NCBI GenBank assembly: GCA_956465555.1
Contig: OY101124.1
Span: 1,656,014 to 1,720,013 of the forward strand
Direction of reading: 5' to 3'
Length of the DNA: 64,000 bases
Origin: Nitzschia sp. pyKryTriq1
Lineage: Eukaryota > Bacillariophyta > Bacillariophyceae > Bacillariales > Bacillariaceae
Positions 42,931 through 53,319 of this stretch are shown here, in pieces. Position 1 is the stretch's first letter. The number at the start of each line of letters is the position of its first letter. The translations under genes and the position numbers were made by a program. The notes below the pieces were generated by a model. The model ran no database searches, had not been told where the DNA came from, and worked only from the letters and a program-made list of their open reading frames with translations.

Positions 42931-43545
42931 ATGGAGAAGTCCAGCGAAAATGGTGGGCGTGGCCGGAAGGCGGGGGAGAGCTACAGTCGTCGAACCGACG
43001 CTGAAATACGCCGCGAAAAACAAAAGGATGAGCAAGTACGGCAAGCCCGGAAAGCTAATTATTTTGTACCTTTATCACAGCGTACGGTGACTCCTCCAGT
43101 AGCTCCACAGAATAATCAGAATATAGCAGCCCCAGCAGCTACGATGAGGGTGAAGATGCCAACAGAGGACGACCCTCTCCCTGGGGTCGAAATGACCTCT
43201 GTTCCACCCATGTTTCGGCTGCTCGTTGGGAAGGTTATGTTTGATTTGAGGGAGACCATGAAGAACAAGACGAAGAAGTCCAACCAACACCTACAGTATA
43301 CGACAGGGGCGCAGCACTTTCCGTGGAATCGATTAGAATACGATTGGCATAATTCGTTTGTTTCGAGCCCCTCCTGCGCTAGATTTCCCAGGGTACGCAT
43401 GTATGTACGGTACCGGTACCGGTACCGGTACCGGTACCGGTACCGGTACCGGTACCAGTATAGTTGTAAGTTGTATGAGGGTCGGAGGGGGCCGGCGCGT
43501 GTCGCTCTCTGGCCGGCGCGCCCCGCCACACATCTCGTCGGATAA
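42931..43545 (+). CDS. Possible truncated protein reading into a GGTACC array
   Basis: A 204-aa frame from an ATG at 42931. The first ~115 residues look natural: charged helix RRTDAEIRREKQKDEQVRQA, then NYFVPLSQR, a Pro/Ala linker and PPMFRLLVGKVMFDLRETMK. From about residue 160 the frame reads RYRYRY because it enters the GGTACC microsatellite, and the tail is Arg/Pro-rich. I think the 5' part is a genuine gene or transposon fragment whose natural 3' end is lost. No family is recognised. Confidence 0.4.
   Translation: MEKSSENGGRGRKAGESYSRRTDAEIRREKQKDEQVRQARKANYFVPLSQRTVTPPVAPQNNQNIAAPAATMRVKMPTEDDPLPGVEMTSVPPMFRLLVGKVMFDLRETMKNKTKKSNQHLQYTTGAQHFPWNRLEYDWHNSFVSSPSCARFPRVRMYVRYRYRYRYRYRYRYRYQYSCKLYEGRRGPARVALWPARPATHLVG
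43409..43456. repeat. GGTACC palindromic hexamer array (8 units)
   Basis: Eight uninterrupted copies of GGTACC. The unit is its own reverse complement, so the whole array is a perfect palindrome. Confidence 0.95.
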
Positions 43546-43733
43546 CTGAAATGGACGCGTCATGCTACCAGAGGACAAAAGTAGTGACGATCCCGATCAG
43601 TCCTGCCTCCATGATGATTCAAATCAGATACTGATAAGCTACTATAAGAATACGAAATAAGGAAGAACAATCGCTAAAGGGCACAAAGGCTTCAATGTGG
43701 TCCAAATAATGATGGTTTTGGTGATCTAATGGG

Positions 43734-44720
43734 AAATCAGCAAGAAGAACAGGCATCTGTTTTAGTGGAACTTCAACGAACATAGGTGTTAATTGAAAAT
43801 CTCTTTTAATGCGACGTGAGGGCTTATTTCTGTTTCATTCCTGCCGTGAGACTGTAATTGTACTACTACTGTGCTACTACTACTACTACAACTGCTGCTA
43901 CTACGACTAGGATGCATGCAATTCTGTCTATCGAATTGAAAAAGCTATGCAGCATTACACTACTGGTACGCCTGTTCTCTTCCATTATCATGATCCATTG
44001 AGAAATCAGCAGAATAGAAACCGAGAATACTAAAATATGAGAAGGTACAGATCTGGAAAGTACGACAGCGAAGGCTGACGAAACTGCAGTTGTCCCTAAG
44101 TGAGACGGTAACGGCTGCTTCTGGCGGTTATTGACCCCTAAATCCAGTAGACTGTGCATCGAAAAGTAGTGGACTGTACTTTGCCTTAAATGAATAATCT
44201 ATTTTCCCTTAAATAATTTCTGGCATGTTCTGTGGTTTCCGCCTTTTTGAATTCTGTACCAGGGGTCACGTCAGAGGCCGTAGAAAGAAAAGAAAGCAAT
44301 TCGACCCTCTAAAAGTTTAGCTCTGGTACGATTGTACGGACATTTCGTGTAGCAATTTGGAGTGTGTTTCCTGGTACATTTCTACGTAGATGTACGGGCA
44401 CTTTTTGCTCCAAGTTGGATCGAAAAACACACATCAAATCAGCAACAAGGCAGAACAACAGGTATCTGTTTTAGTGGAACTTCAACAAACATAGGTGTTA
44501 ATTGAAAATCTCTTTTCTAATGTGACGTGAGGGCTTATTTCTGTTTCATTCCTGCCGTAAGACTGTAATTGTACTACTACTGTACTACTACTACAAAAAC
44601 TGCTGCTACGACGACTACGATGCATGCAATTCTGTCTATCGAACTGAAAAAGCTATGCAGCATTGGTGATATGTTGATCCATTGAGAAATCAGCAGAATA
44701 GAAAGAACAGCAGGCAGGTA
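43734..44720 (+). repeat. Composite repeat: R-U-R structure
   Basis: Two direct copies of an element R (about 43734-43965 and 44436-44670) share GGCTTATTTCTGTTTCATTC, GACTGTAATTGTACTACTAC and GATGCATGCAATTCTGTCTA with few changes. They flank the 359-bp unit U (44077-44435), which is also present at 47755-48113. The end of R (AAAAAGCT.TGCAGCATT, GTTGATCCATTGAGAAATCAGCAG and CAGCAGGCAGG) recurs in diverged form at 27646-27722. No coding sequence is recognised; it may be a non-autonomous mobile element family. Confidence 0.8.
44077..44435 (+). repeat. 359-bp repeat unit U, copy 1
   Basis: It aligns with 47755-48113 at a constant offset of 3678 with no indel, and I saw no substitution on reading both. 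It starts GACGAAACTGCAGTTGTCCC and ends GGATCGAAAAACACACATC. Flanks differ on both sides. Confidence 0.92.
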
Positions 44721-45016
44721 CTTTAAAATACAGTCGCACCAGTGGTATACTAGAGGTACTGCTACTGCACCACAGGAAATGGCGAAGATTTGTCCGTTGA
44801 CACTTCACTCGAGTTTGTACCAGAGAGCGTAGAAATTGAATGTACCTCGCCCGATTCATTCAGTCGGCAACCTGAGAGAGAGAGAGAAAAGTTACAAAAG
44901 TTGCGTGCGTCGTTCTCTCATATTTTTTTGTTTACAACGACGATCAACAAGCGGCAGCAGCAGGTAACTGTATCAAGAACGCCAATATCATCATCATCAT
45001 CATCATCATCAAAATT

Positions 45017-45244
45017 ATGAACAAGCTCTTCTTCGCTTTGACTCTTCTGCTAGCCAGCACTTTGGCTGTTGACGCTGCTGATCGTGGCCCTCGTGGCGCC
45101 ACGAAGAAGGACGAGGCTGAGCCTCAACCCATGTTGCGGGCATTGAATCCCAAGTTTGATAAAAAGGGCGGTTGCATGATGAGCGGCGGTTGCGGCAAGT
45201 CCCCAACCCAAGCCCCGACCCCGTGTGGTTATTGTGCCTACTAG
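45017..45244 (+). CDS. Small secreted Cys-rich peptide with RXL site
   Basis: A 75-aa single-exon gene, ATG at 45017, preceded by a CAT/TCA-rich leader. Residues 1-20 are a strong signal peptide (MNKLFFALTLLLASTLAVDA). A charged propeptide-like stretch (21-40) ends in MLRAL, an RXL motif at 41-43. What follows is a 32-residue segment with four cysteines (Cys53, Cys59, Cys70, Cys73) rich in Gly/Ser/Pro. The layout signal peptide - propeptide - RXL - short Cys peptide is what a processed secreted peptide would show. RXL processing is documented for diatom silica-associated proteins. No family is recognised; cell-wall, signalling or adhesive roles are all possible. Confidence 0.75.
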   Translation: MNKLFFALTLLLASTLAVDAADRGPRGATKKDEAEPQPMLRALNPKFDKKGGCMMSGGCGKSPTQAPTPCGYCAY

Positions 45245-45540
45245 TAGTGAGTACTGTAAGTCAGTCGATTGTTATTGTTGTTGGTGGATTTCCTCGGTTT
45301 CCATGATGGTGTTCTTCTTGCGTGGTGGTGGGAGGAAAGGAGGAGGATCATGATGTCACAACCAACATACGTAACTTTCTAGTAGTACTAGGTCGTTTTG
45401 ATTTGTTTCTTGTAGTAGTACTAGTACCGGTGTAAGAATGCTTCTTTGTTTGCTTTTAGGTTGTTAGTAGAATTGCGATAGATGATAAGATGCGATGATA
45501 CTTTGCTGCGGTTTGCTGATATTCTATCGTCCTCGTCGTA
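45245..45540. other. Short intergenic stretch
   Basis: GTAGTACTAGTACCGG words, no gene. Confidence 0.5.
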
Positions 45541-45905
45541 CCAACGAGAGGGGCATCATCCCATATCCGCCCTCTCGACGAAGCACCGATACAGCGAAGA
45601 ATCTACGATCTGCATCAGGAGCGAGATGCTCTCGTCCAAAGTCTAGTCGAAAGTAGTAGGGACGAGGCAAATGAAGCAGCGAAGCTGTTGATTCGGAACA
45701 ATGAATTGGAGTTGGACTCCAAGAGGATTTAGAAGAAACGCTGCAGCTAAAAGAGCAGCAGCATCTCCAGGCCCAGCGAGAGCGTGTGGCTATTTTGGAA
45801 AAAAACTGGTGGAACAATCCGATACGCTACAAGGACTGGCCAAGTTACTAGTAGTGGAATCCAAAAAGCTCGCAGAGCATCTTGAAGATAGATCTACTAA
45901 CACAT
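45541..45905 (+). pseudogene. Decayed coiled-coil protein gene fragment
   Basis: Helical, heptad-like protein can be read only by changing frame: RRIYDLHQERDALVQSLVES and LLIRNNELELDSK in one frame to a stop at about 45730, then EETLQLKEQQHLQAQRERVA in another, then DTLQGLAKLLVVESKKLAEH in a third. The Glu/Leu/Lys-rich pattern continues smoothly across the shifts, which argues for one ancestral gene with at least two frameshifts. It has no start codon in context. Its 3' end touches the 3' end of the convergent sulfotransferase gene. Confidence 0.5.
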
Positions 45906-47168
45906 GTTATCAGGCACGAGCGCCCAATCCACCCAAGGAAAAGGATGTATCGTCCCATTTGGGGTCGCAACCCCACATTGCTCGTAGAGCTCGTTAAGAG
46001 TCGTTTCTTTCTCAGATGGCGAAAGATTGATAGCCTTTCGCACCAAGATTTCGTAAATTTGCAACTCCATGGCCAAGAAGCAACAGAATGTTTTTACTCC
46101 ACTTGCCGACAACTCTTCTTTAACTTGATATTGCTCACTACCCCAGGTGCGCTTGTCGCCTGCCTGGGGAAAGATCCCATTACCCCCCAAAAGTTGATCC
46201 ACGCGCTTCAAATCGTCCCAAAGATGCTCGGTTCGAAGTGCTAGTACTGGCCTTTCGGGATATCTGTGGAATGACATCTTATAATAGTAGGCAAAATTGT
46301 AGCGAAATTGACCTGCAACTCTTGGATGACCATATCCTTTCAAGGTATTTAGACCAGACATATAACAATCATCATCATCATCATCTTGTGGAGGAGGAGG
46401 ATCGGCTTTGTTCTTGCTGCGAATGGCCTTGGCAAGGTCCTCCACTGTCGGGAAGCAGCCATAGAATTCAAGTATCAGTGGCATTGGTGGATCCGTGGGG
46501 CGCCATACCTCCATATTGCTGGGATGCCCCATGTTGAACGCGGATACCGCCCGGGATATTGGATTTCGAAGAGTGACAAGAAAAGCCGTCGCGTTGTCGA
46601 TCCAAGCATGGAATTCATCCTTTGGGTGAACGTGAAGAGTGGCTTTGGTGGATCTGGAAACCATCGAGAGAATTCCTCCTCCTTCTTCTTCTTGCTCATC
46701 CAGCATTCCGTCGCAGTTATTTCTTTTGGGGATGATATGATCGTACCAGCGGCAATTGGACCGTAACACAGAATCCAATGTCGTTCCACCCGTCTTACCG
46801 ATGTGGATGTAAATGATGCTTTGATTGAGATGACTCCCGGGAAGCAATTTCCTTGCTGCTGCCACCACCACATCGTCAGCGTCAGCGCCAGTGTCAGCCG
46901 CAGGGACGAAACTCTTATTATTCTGAACATCACCACCCTTGTTCTTGTTGAAAACATTATTATCATCATTATTACTATTGAGCGACGAAGCAAACGATGA
47001 TTGTGCTGTCCCAAGAAAACCAGCGATAGCACCCAAGACGGCAGTTGCCATGGCGCTCCACAATAAAAAAAAATCCCACCGCCGCCGCCGCCGCCGCTGC
47101 TGCCTGGCACATCCATGTCTTGTTGTTTTGTTTGGACGGACGATTGATGTTGTTGCCACCATGATCAT
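45897..47168 (-). CDS. Golgi-type sulfotransferase
   Basis: A single-exon gene for 423 aa from an ATG at 47168. Residues 20-31 are Arg-rich and 33-54 hydrophobic, giving a type II signal anchor. A Asn/Asp-rich stem follows. The catalytic part begins with the 5'-phosphosulfate-binding motif SIIYIHIGKTGGTTL (118-131, Lys125) and continues with the 3'-phosphate-binding motif FLVTLRNPISRAVSAFN (196-212, Arg201, Ser205). Both are diagnostic of PAPS-dependent sulfotransferases. It would transfer sulfate from PAPS to a glycan or glycoprotein in the Golgi, fitting the sulfated polysaccharides of diatom walls and mucilage; the acceptor cannot be told. Length is normal for the group. An Asp run (about residues 265-271) is a low-complexity insertion. 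The gene ends within the convergent coiled-coil remnant. Confidence 0.92.
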   Translation of the reverse strand: MIMVATTSIVRPNKTTRHGCARQQRRRRRRWDFFLLWSAMATAVLGAIAGFLGTAQSSFASSLNSNNDDNNVFNKNKGGDVQNNKSFVPAADTGADADDVVVAAARKLLPGSHLNQSIIYIHIGKTGGTTLDSVLRSNCRWYDHIIPKRNNCDGMLDEQEEEGGGILSMVSRSTKATLHVHPKDEFHAWIDNATAFLVTLRNPISRAVSAFNMGHPSNMEVWRPTDPPMPLILEFYGCFPTVEDLAKAIRSKNKADPPPPQDDDDDDCYMSGLNTLKGYGHPRVAGQFRYNFAYYYKMSFHRYPERPVLALRTEHLWDDLKRVDQLLGGNGIFPQAGDKRTWGSEQYQVKEELSASGVKTFCCFLAMELQIYEILVRKAINLSPSEKETTLNELYEQCGVATPNGTIHPFPWVDWALVPDNMC

Positions 47169-47191
47169 TGGATATTACTATTTTCCTTATT

Positions 47192-47224
<33 letters not shown>

Positions 47225-47754
47225 TCTGCTCGAGATAGTACTAGTACTGTACGATTTATCTAGTACAGTACCTTGAAGAGACGGTGATTGTATATTATTG
47301 GCTGCTGTGAAATATGAATGCTATTGCTATTGATGACGACGACTCGTTTGTTATGATGATGCAAAAAAGATACAGTATACAGTAAGTGTTTCGGAATTTG
47401 GATATACCGGTACTGTACTACTCTACGGTAGTAGAGTAGTAGACGCTTCGCCTCTGCCTGCTGTCTGTACGAAATGGTACCGGTACCGATAGCCTCATAC
47501 CGGTACTGTACATACAGTACTTGTACTTTAATGACCGATCTTACGTGTAAGCATCAGCCAGCCAGAACTGGGGGTAGGAAGAAGCAATAATTATACCTTA
47601 ATCTACCTCTGTCTTTTGCCAGGCAAAATTTGCGCTGGTACTGGTTGAACGGGCGCCTACGGCGCGCCACGTGCCCTATTTAGCCTCAGGCCCTTCTTTT
47701 TGCCGGGCGGCAAATAAGGCCCGTTTCCCATTGCTCTTACGCGGTGGATGGCCA
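47169..47754. other. Intergenic
   Basis: CTG run at about 47197-47220 on the sulfotransferase upstream side, TACCGGTA words at 47408-47510, and a GC-rich self-complementary stretch at 47650-47730 (GGCGCCTACGGCGCGCC; TTGCCGGGCGGCAA). No gene. Confidence 0.55.
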
Positions 47755-48113
47755 GACGAAACTGCAGTTGTCCCTAAGTGAGACGGTAACGGCTGCTTCT
47801 GGCGGTTATTGACCCCTAAATCCAGTAGACTGTGCATCGAAAAGTAGTGGACTGTACTTTGCCTTAAATGAATAATCTATTTTCCCTTAAATAATTTCTG
47901 GCATGTTCTGTGGTTTCCGCCTTTTTGAATTCTGTACCAGGGGTCACGTCAGAGGCCGTAGAAAGAAAAGAAAGCAATTCGACCCTCTAAAAGTTTAGCT
48001 CTGGTACGATTGTACGGACATTTCGTGTAGCAATTTGGAGTGTGTTTCCTGGTACATTTCTACGTAGATGTACGGGCACTTTTTGCTCCAAGTTGGATCG
48101 AAAAACACACATC
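47755..48113 (+). repeat. 359-bp repeat unit U, copy 2
   Basis: It is the second copy of the unit at 44077-44435 in the same orientation. Here the R elements that flank copy 1 are absent, so U can exist on its own. Confidence 0.92.
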
Positions 48114-48377
48114 CCTACTTTGGGGGAATCCGCGGCCGACCTTGGGGGAAGATTCCCAAGTAGTAAATTGTAGAGGCGCTTCGACTTAGGCTCGAGATTC
48201 GAGCAATGCCGATCGTCGCTTCGTCGCAACGAATTTTTCTTTTTGACCATGAAAATGGTGCTTGTCGCCACTTTTCTCTACGAATACTTGTATTACTGTA
48301 AATATAATAGCATCTATAGATAGCGTAAGATACGCTTTAACTAATTGTAATTGGTCTCATCTGGAAATTCGCAACCA

Positions 48378-48821
48378 TTACGAAATGGCTGCGAATTTTC
48401 CTCTTGCTTTTTGTGTTTCCATGAACCCTTGCTCTTTGAGCCAAACCTCAAAATTGGAGACTTTACTCCTACAAACCCCAACAAACTTTTCGTTCCATTC
48501 GCTCAAGAGACCCTCAATTGAGCTATACGCCGAATCTTGGGCCAAAACTCGTTCCATAGCCCCGACGATCCTCTGGCACCTCGAAAATTTCTTCTTTTTT
48601 CTTTGCTCCCACTTGCTCCTCCAATTTTTCCCATATTTAACCTCCATCCCGGCTATTCCACCAGGGAAACTGTTGCTAAATTCGCATAGGCCGTACCATT
48701 GATTGTAGATGGCGTGTAGGCTGCCATATTCAACCAAAAGTTCGACCTTTGGTGGCTCATTGTATATTTTCTGGCTGTGTGTGATCACAATAAGCCTGCC
48801 AATGAATGATGATATTGACAT
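48378..48821 (-). pseudogene. GCR1_C-like DNA-binding fragment (Crypton-type element remnant)
   Basis: A 147-codon frame with an ATG at 48821. The pattern EYGSLHAIYNQWYGL, then GMEVKYGKNWRSKWEQRKKK, FSRCQRIVGAMERVLAQ and IEGLLSEWNEKFVG fits the GCR1_C DNA-binding module (W-x-E-W ... L-E-x-x-Y-G-x-x-W-R ... F-x-R-x-x-x-I), which in stramenopiles and other protists is often the C-terminal part of Crypton-type tyrosine-recombinase transposons. No recombinase domain is visible next to it, so I treat it as a remnant. It could alternatively be a short domesticated transcription factor. The family call is by pattern only. Confidence 0.5.
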
Positions 48822-49319
48822 GCGTTACAATTTAAATGTTTCATGTTTTCAGTTGACTGTTTCCTTTGGTGAGATTCCATTGAGATACCATTGATTGGGT
48901 ATTGTCGCGTGCGCCGTGCTGCGCTCCCATGCATGACTTACGCAATCTCGCGCTGCCAGCGCCAAACCACACTCGGACATTCTGAAGGCCCCTCGTCCGT
49001 CCTCGAACGCCGCGCCGTCGACGATGATGATGTCACTATATACTTAGAGCGAAGGCGAAGAATCAATGATGACCGCATCATAAAATGACCCAATCATCAT
49101 CATCCTCGCATCATCTTCGAAAATCCCGATCCATCGTTGTCGACCATCTGTTCCGATAATATCAACAATGGATCCTTCTCATTTCATCACAACGTCAACA
49201 TCATCATCAGCGACATCATTTCATTATCAACAACGAAATACAACACAACACCACACAACACAACACAAACACCACCATCGATCCTGTCGTCATCCCTCTT
49301 ACTGTACTTGTAGTATCTC
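48822..49319. other. Intergenic / promoter region of the gene at 49320
   Basis: It contains CATCAT and ACAACACA-rich leader sequence immediately before the next start codon. No gene. Confidence 0.5.
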
Positions 49320-50489
49320 ATGCCTCGATCCACCAAGCAGGCGCTGCTACTGCTTTCCTTGCTACTCCTCGGACTCTCGTGCGTGGTTGTATTATCGGAA
49401 GGGTTCTCCCTCCCCCAAAATATCCACAAACAGCAACGCCACCATCGGCTTTATCCAACAACCACAACCACATCAACCACAACCACAGCCACAACCGGTA
49501 TTACTACGAGTCGTTCCCTTTCGTCGCCCTTGACAACCACTACTACTAGTGCTCGTGGAGGAGCATCATCATCTTCTTCTTCTTCCACCATGTTGTTGTT
49601 TGCCGCCGATCCGAACGAATCGAAATGTCCAGTGAGTGGACCCCTGTCCGTCTTTGGTGCACTGTGGGGAAGCTTGGGCGTCGTCTACATTCTACTCAAG
49701 GCGGTGAAACGAGTCTTGCCGATCGCACTGGAACCGTTTGGTGCGGAATCAGCCTTGGTCCTCACACCGATGCAATGGGGGTAAGTCCCAAGTCATCATC
49801 ATCATTACGATGGAGTGTTCATGATTCATGTTTTGTGGTTTGGAAGGCGATGGACGGCCTCGATGTACTCCATCATCATCATCATCATCAAGTCGTCTCA
49901 TGGCCGCCGAACGGTCGATCGATCCATTCCCTTCGTTCATCGTCATACTGTACCTACTGGTACTCCTGCTGTGCGTTCTCTCACGTTTCTTTCTCTCGCA
50001 TGTATACAAACATTCATACATACCTACATTCATATTATATTTTACTACAGGTTCTATGGTTTGAGTTGCCTCTTTTTTGCCTATGCCGAAGGCTACAAGG
50101 GCTTTCAACTCAAATTCTCACCCTTGGTCGTCAAACGAAGCTTTTCCTTGGTGATTGGGACACGACAGGGAAATTCCGTCTTGAACTTTGTCCTGGCACC
50201 CTTGTATAGTATGGGACTGATGCATGCGACCCGCAAACGATTGATTACCTCGTGGAGTGTCTCGTTGGGTGTCGCCACCATTGTCGCCGTCGTGAAGAAA
50301 TTACCACCCGTATGGAGATGCATTTTAGATGCCGGGGTCGTCGTCGGATTGTCGTATGGATCACTCAGCATCCTCATTTTGTTTTTCAATGCCTGGAGGA
50401 CTGGAAAGGCACCGGCCGTCGATGCGTGTCTACCTTTGGAAAAGAAAACTGCTGCTTCTACTGCTTCTGTGGAAAAGAAAAAGAAATAA
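49320..50489 (+). CDS. Multi-pass membrane protein, possibly plastid-targeted (two exons)
   Basis: Model: exon 1 49320-49780, intron 49781-50050 (270 bp, GTAAGT...TACAG), exon 2 50051-50489; 299 aa. Residues 1-28 form a signal peptide (MPRSTKQALLLLSLLLLGLS...) and the predicted cleavage SEG|FSLP puts Phe29 at +1, as in diatom plastid presequences, though the preceding residue is Gly rather than the usual Ala. A Ser/Thr/His-rich transit-like region (35-100) follows. The conserved-looking part begins with SVFGALWGSLGVVYILLKAV and, across the splice, FYGLSCLFFAYAEGYKGFQL; about four hydrophobic segments are visible, and the end is Lys-rich. The phrase with AYAEGYKGFQ and FSP resembles conserved membrane proteins of algae and cyanobacteria that I recall only vaguely. 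Function unknown. Confidence 0.85.
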
Positions 50490-52347
50490 ATGATTATACA
50501 TACATGAACAAATAAAAAAATAAAATGCAGCAAACGACGCAAGAAGGAACAAACAGTGTCAAGGCAAGATACACATAATATCTTACTACTATTAGCTACT
50601 CTAGTAGAGTAGAGTAGGAGCTACTAGCTTGTAATAGCGAACCAAAACAACAACAACTACTACTACTGCCGCCAGAATAGAGAAAAAAGGCCACGAACGT
50701 ACTACCCGAGTACAGTAGAGATACAGATACAGATATAGATACGTGCTGCTCTTATCAGAGTAGTACTTCTAGTAGTAGCTAATACAATTACTACTAGCAG
50801 TAGATGTAGATGTTACTCCCCTCTACTACTACAACAACAACTACTACTAGTAGTAGCCAAGATGATCGACGAAACGCCGCCCCACCACACGAGGAATATC
50901 TAATCTACTAGAGTACCAGCTAGCTACTAGTACCGTAGCGTAGCGTAGCGTAGCGTAGACAGGACGGCATGCTGCTGGGATAGTACTAGTAGTAAATATT
51001 TGTATTCCCTACAAAAGCACCACCACCACCAGCGTGCGTACTCTGCTACTAGTACTCTACTAGCTCTGGTAGTAGTAGTATTACTAGTAGAAAAGCTCGA
51101 ATACCCAACAAGACTGGTGGTAGTACTACTACGCAAGGACCGCTAGTACTTTCAAAGCTACGAGTAGTACTACTCCCTAGCTAGTAGTAGTACTACTAAT
51201 AATAGAGTAGTAAAAGGAAACAACACGTCATCTTTTTGTTGGGTATTCGAACTTTTCTACTAGTAGTGCTAGTTTTACTAGAGTACGCACTTTAGCTACT
51301 TCTGCCGGCAGTACTATTGTACTCTTGTAGATTAGTAGTAAAAGAAAAGAACGCGTCATGATCATAACATCCATCCATACTGTACATGATTGCCCCCTAC
51401 TACCGGTAGTCTACCGGTAGTACTACTAGTAGTAGGTAGTAGTGACGACCTGCTCTTGTACTACGAAGTGCTGCTGTACGTCGTCACTACTCTAGAGTAC
51501 AGTATGTAGATACTCCTCCCGCTAGAGTAGAGTACTGCGCCCAGAAGACGGAAGAACGCCCACGAGGAATACTGAACTGAAAGTACTCACCTACAATCAT
51601 ATGGAGCGCGACCACTATTGCACAGATGCTTGCCACTATAATCAACGTTCTTCCGGCGACTCACTCTGCTACTGGGATTGGTGGTTTGTCCTCACGTGGT
51701 GGCATGGAAGATGCGTAATATGGCGTGTTCTTCTTGGTAGCAACTGCAGCAGCATGCCATGGCTTTGTCGTTGTCGGCCTGCCGCTGATGGTACATCGCA
51801 CCGATATAATGAAGAATACCCGGAGCCAGCCTTGTCGGAAGTAATACCCCGCGAACGGTGTTTTTGTTGTATGCTCTATCGAAAAAATGGATTGCAAATG
51901 CTCGCCTGCTTGTGCATTCGTTCGGTATATTGATTGTAGCCAAGAAGTATTTGCTGTTGTATCTCCGGGAACAACCGCAAACAAGGGACCACCAGGCCAG
52001 CATCGGCATTGAAGATGACACGATCGCTCTTGAGGCAGGCAAAATAATCATCTGGTATCGCCTAGCAACGTCGTCGTTCGAGGAGACCGAGATTTACTAT
52101 ATTGAACGACAGATCTCGTCCAATGCTTCGAAAACGAAGAGTGCGAACCCATCCCTCTCTTTTGACAGTATATCATCACTGTCTTGTGATCGATGAGTGA
52201 GACACACCGACTTCTTCTTTTGCTTTTCTCTCCATCGCTGCGTGCGGCTTGTCTGTACTTTTAACAACACTGCTATGACGTGTTGGTCTTTGGGCAAGTA
52301 ACACAACGGTGTGATGCAGCGGATGTTGTTGTACACGTACCGTTTGG
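50490..52347. other. Low-complexity then unrecognised intergenic DNA
   Basis: 50540-51560 is dominated by CTA/TAG, AGTACT and TACCGGTA words, with five GTAGC pentamers at about 50935-50957. From 51600 to 52200 complexity is normal and both strands have ~110-codon open frames, none of which I recognise. No gene is supported. Confidence 0.55.
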
Positions 52348-52456
52348 AACAAAGAACATCGACCAGCGACGTCATGGTCGTTCGGTCGTTGTTATTATCA
52401 TCATCTTTCTTTTCAGATGGATCATCATTCATGCATGTGCGGCATGCGTCACTCTC
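52348..52456 (+). repeat. Dispersed repeat shared with 36.61-36.71 kb
   Basis: Counterpart of the block at 36614-36706, same orientation, with an extra GATGGATCATCATTC-type insertion. The sharing is limited to about 100 bp. Confidence 0.75.
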
Positions 52457-53047
52457 TTATTTACTACGTGGGGGCGATTTTGATTCGTCATCCAGAAGAC
52501 GTTTTCGATGTCAATCCGACTTGTGCTACGACACGTACAACTTTCGGCCATGTTTCACTGATTCCACCAAACTTCAATCGCAAGTCTACGTTGGAATCTT
52601 CAATGTCGGCTCCTTTCTAGGGAAGACCTTGCATCACGACGTCGATCTGAGGGGTCCTGAGGAAACGCAAGTATCTTTTACGATAATTGTAGTCGGTGTT
52701 TCCATTCTTATGTGATCCCCTGATGTGCAGATCCAAGCCGAGTTCATTCTTGCCAGACCTCGTGCATTCCTCAATTCCAAATGTGAGAGGGAATCTTATA
52801 TTTACAGAATTCCGATGGTTGCATCTAAAAAGATATCAAGTCTACGACATGTCGTAGACGTCTGATCAGACGTCGTCTCGTGTCGCTTTTTGCGCCGCGC
52901 CTATGCGATACTGCAGTTATCTTCAGTCTACTGTCTAGGTACTGTACCAGTGGATATCTATCGATCCGTCCGATCTTCATCGGATGATGATTCTTCGGGT
53001 GAAAAGATCGCCTCAGTCGGAAGTCCACCGATTGATTCCCAATCTAG
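52457..53047. other. Intergenic, unrecognised
   Basis: Ordinary-complexity DNA. Short frames such as the one at 52311-52715 have no recognised domain. A GACGT/ACGTC-rich palindromic stretch occurs near 52840-52880. Confidence 0.45.
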
Positions 53048-53239
53048 AGACTGGCTAATGAGATCGACTCCAAAGCAAATGAGTTGCGATCTCTAGACGA
53101 GAAGGAGAAACAGCTGCAATCTAGAATGGACAGTGCCAATTCCAAGAGTAGGATGGTTGCCGTTGACTCGACGCTGCTTCGCGTCTTATATTTTTATTCT
53201 ACAGCCAGAACGATGACCACTTTGAAGACGATCATATGA
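53048..53239 (+). pseudogene. Short coiled-coil coding remnant
   Basis: Between a stop at 53045 and one at 53237 the frame reads ANEIDSKANELRSLDEKEKQ, then LQSRMDSANSKSRM, a strong heptad pattern, with no ATG at the front and an unrelated tail. It may be an exon or a relic of a coiled-coil gene like the ones at 45.6 and 60 kb. Confidence 0.35.
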
Positions 53240-53319
53240 TTATCAAAATCTACACTATTACTAGAAAACTATCGTCATCGTCCCCCAATGGACTGACTGG
53301 ATGTACATTGTTAATTTGT

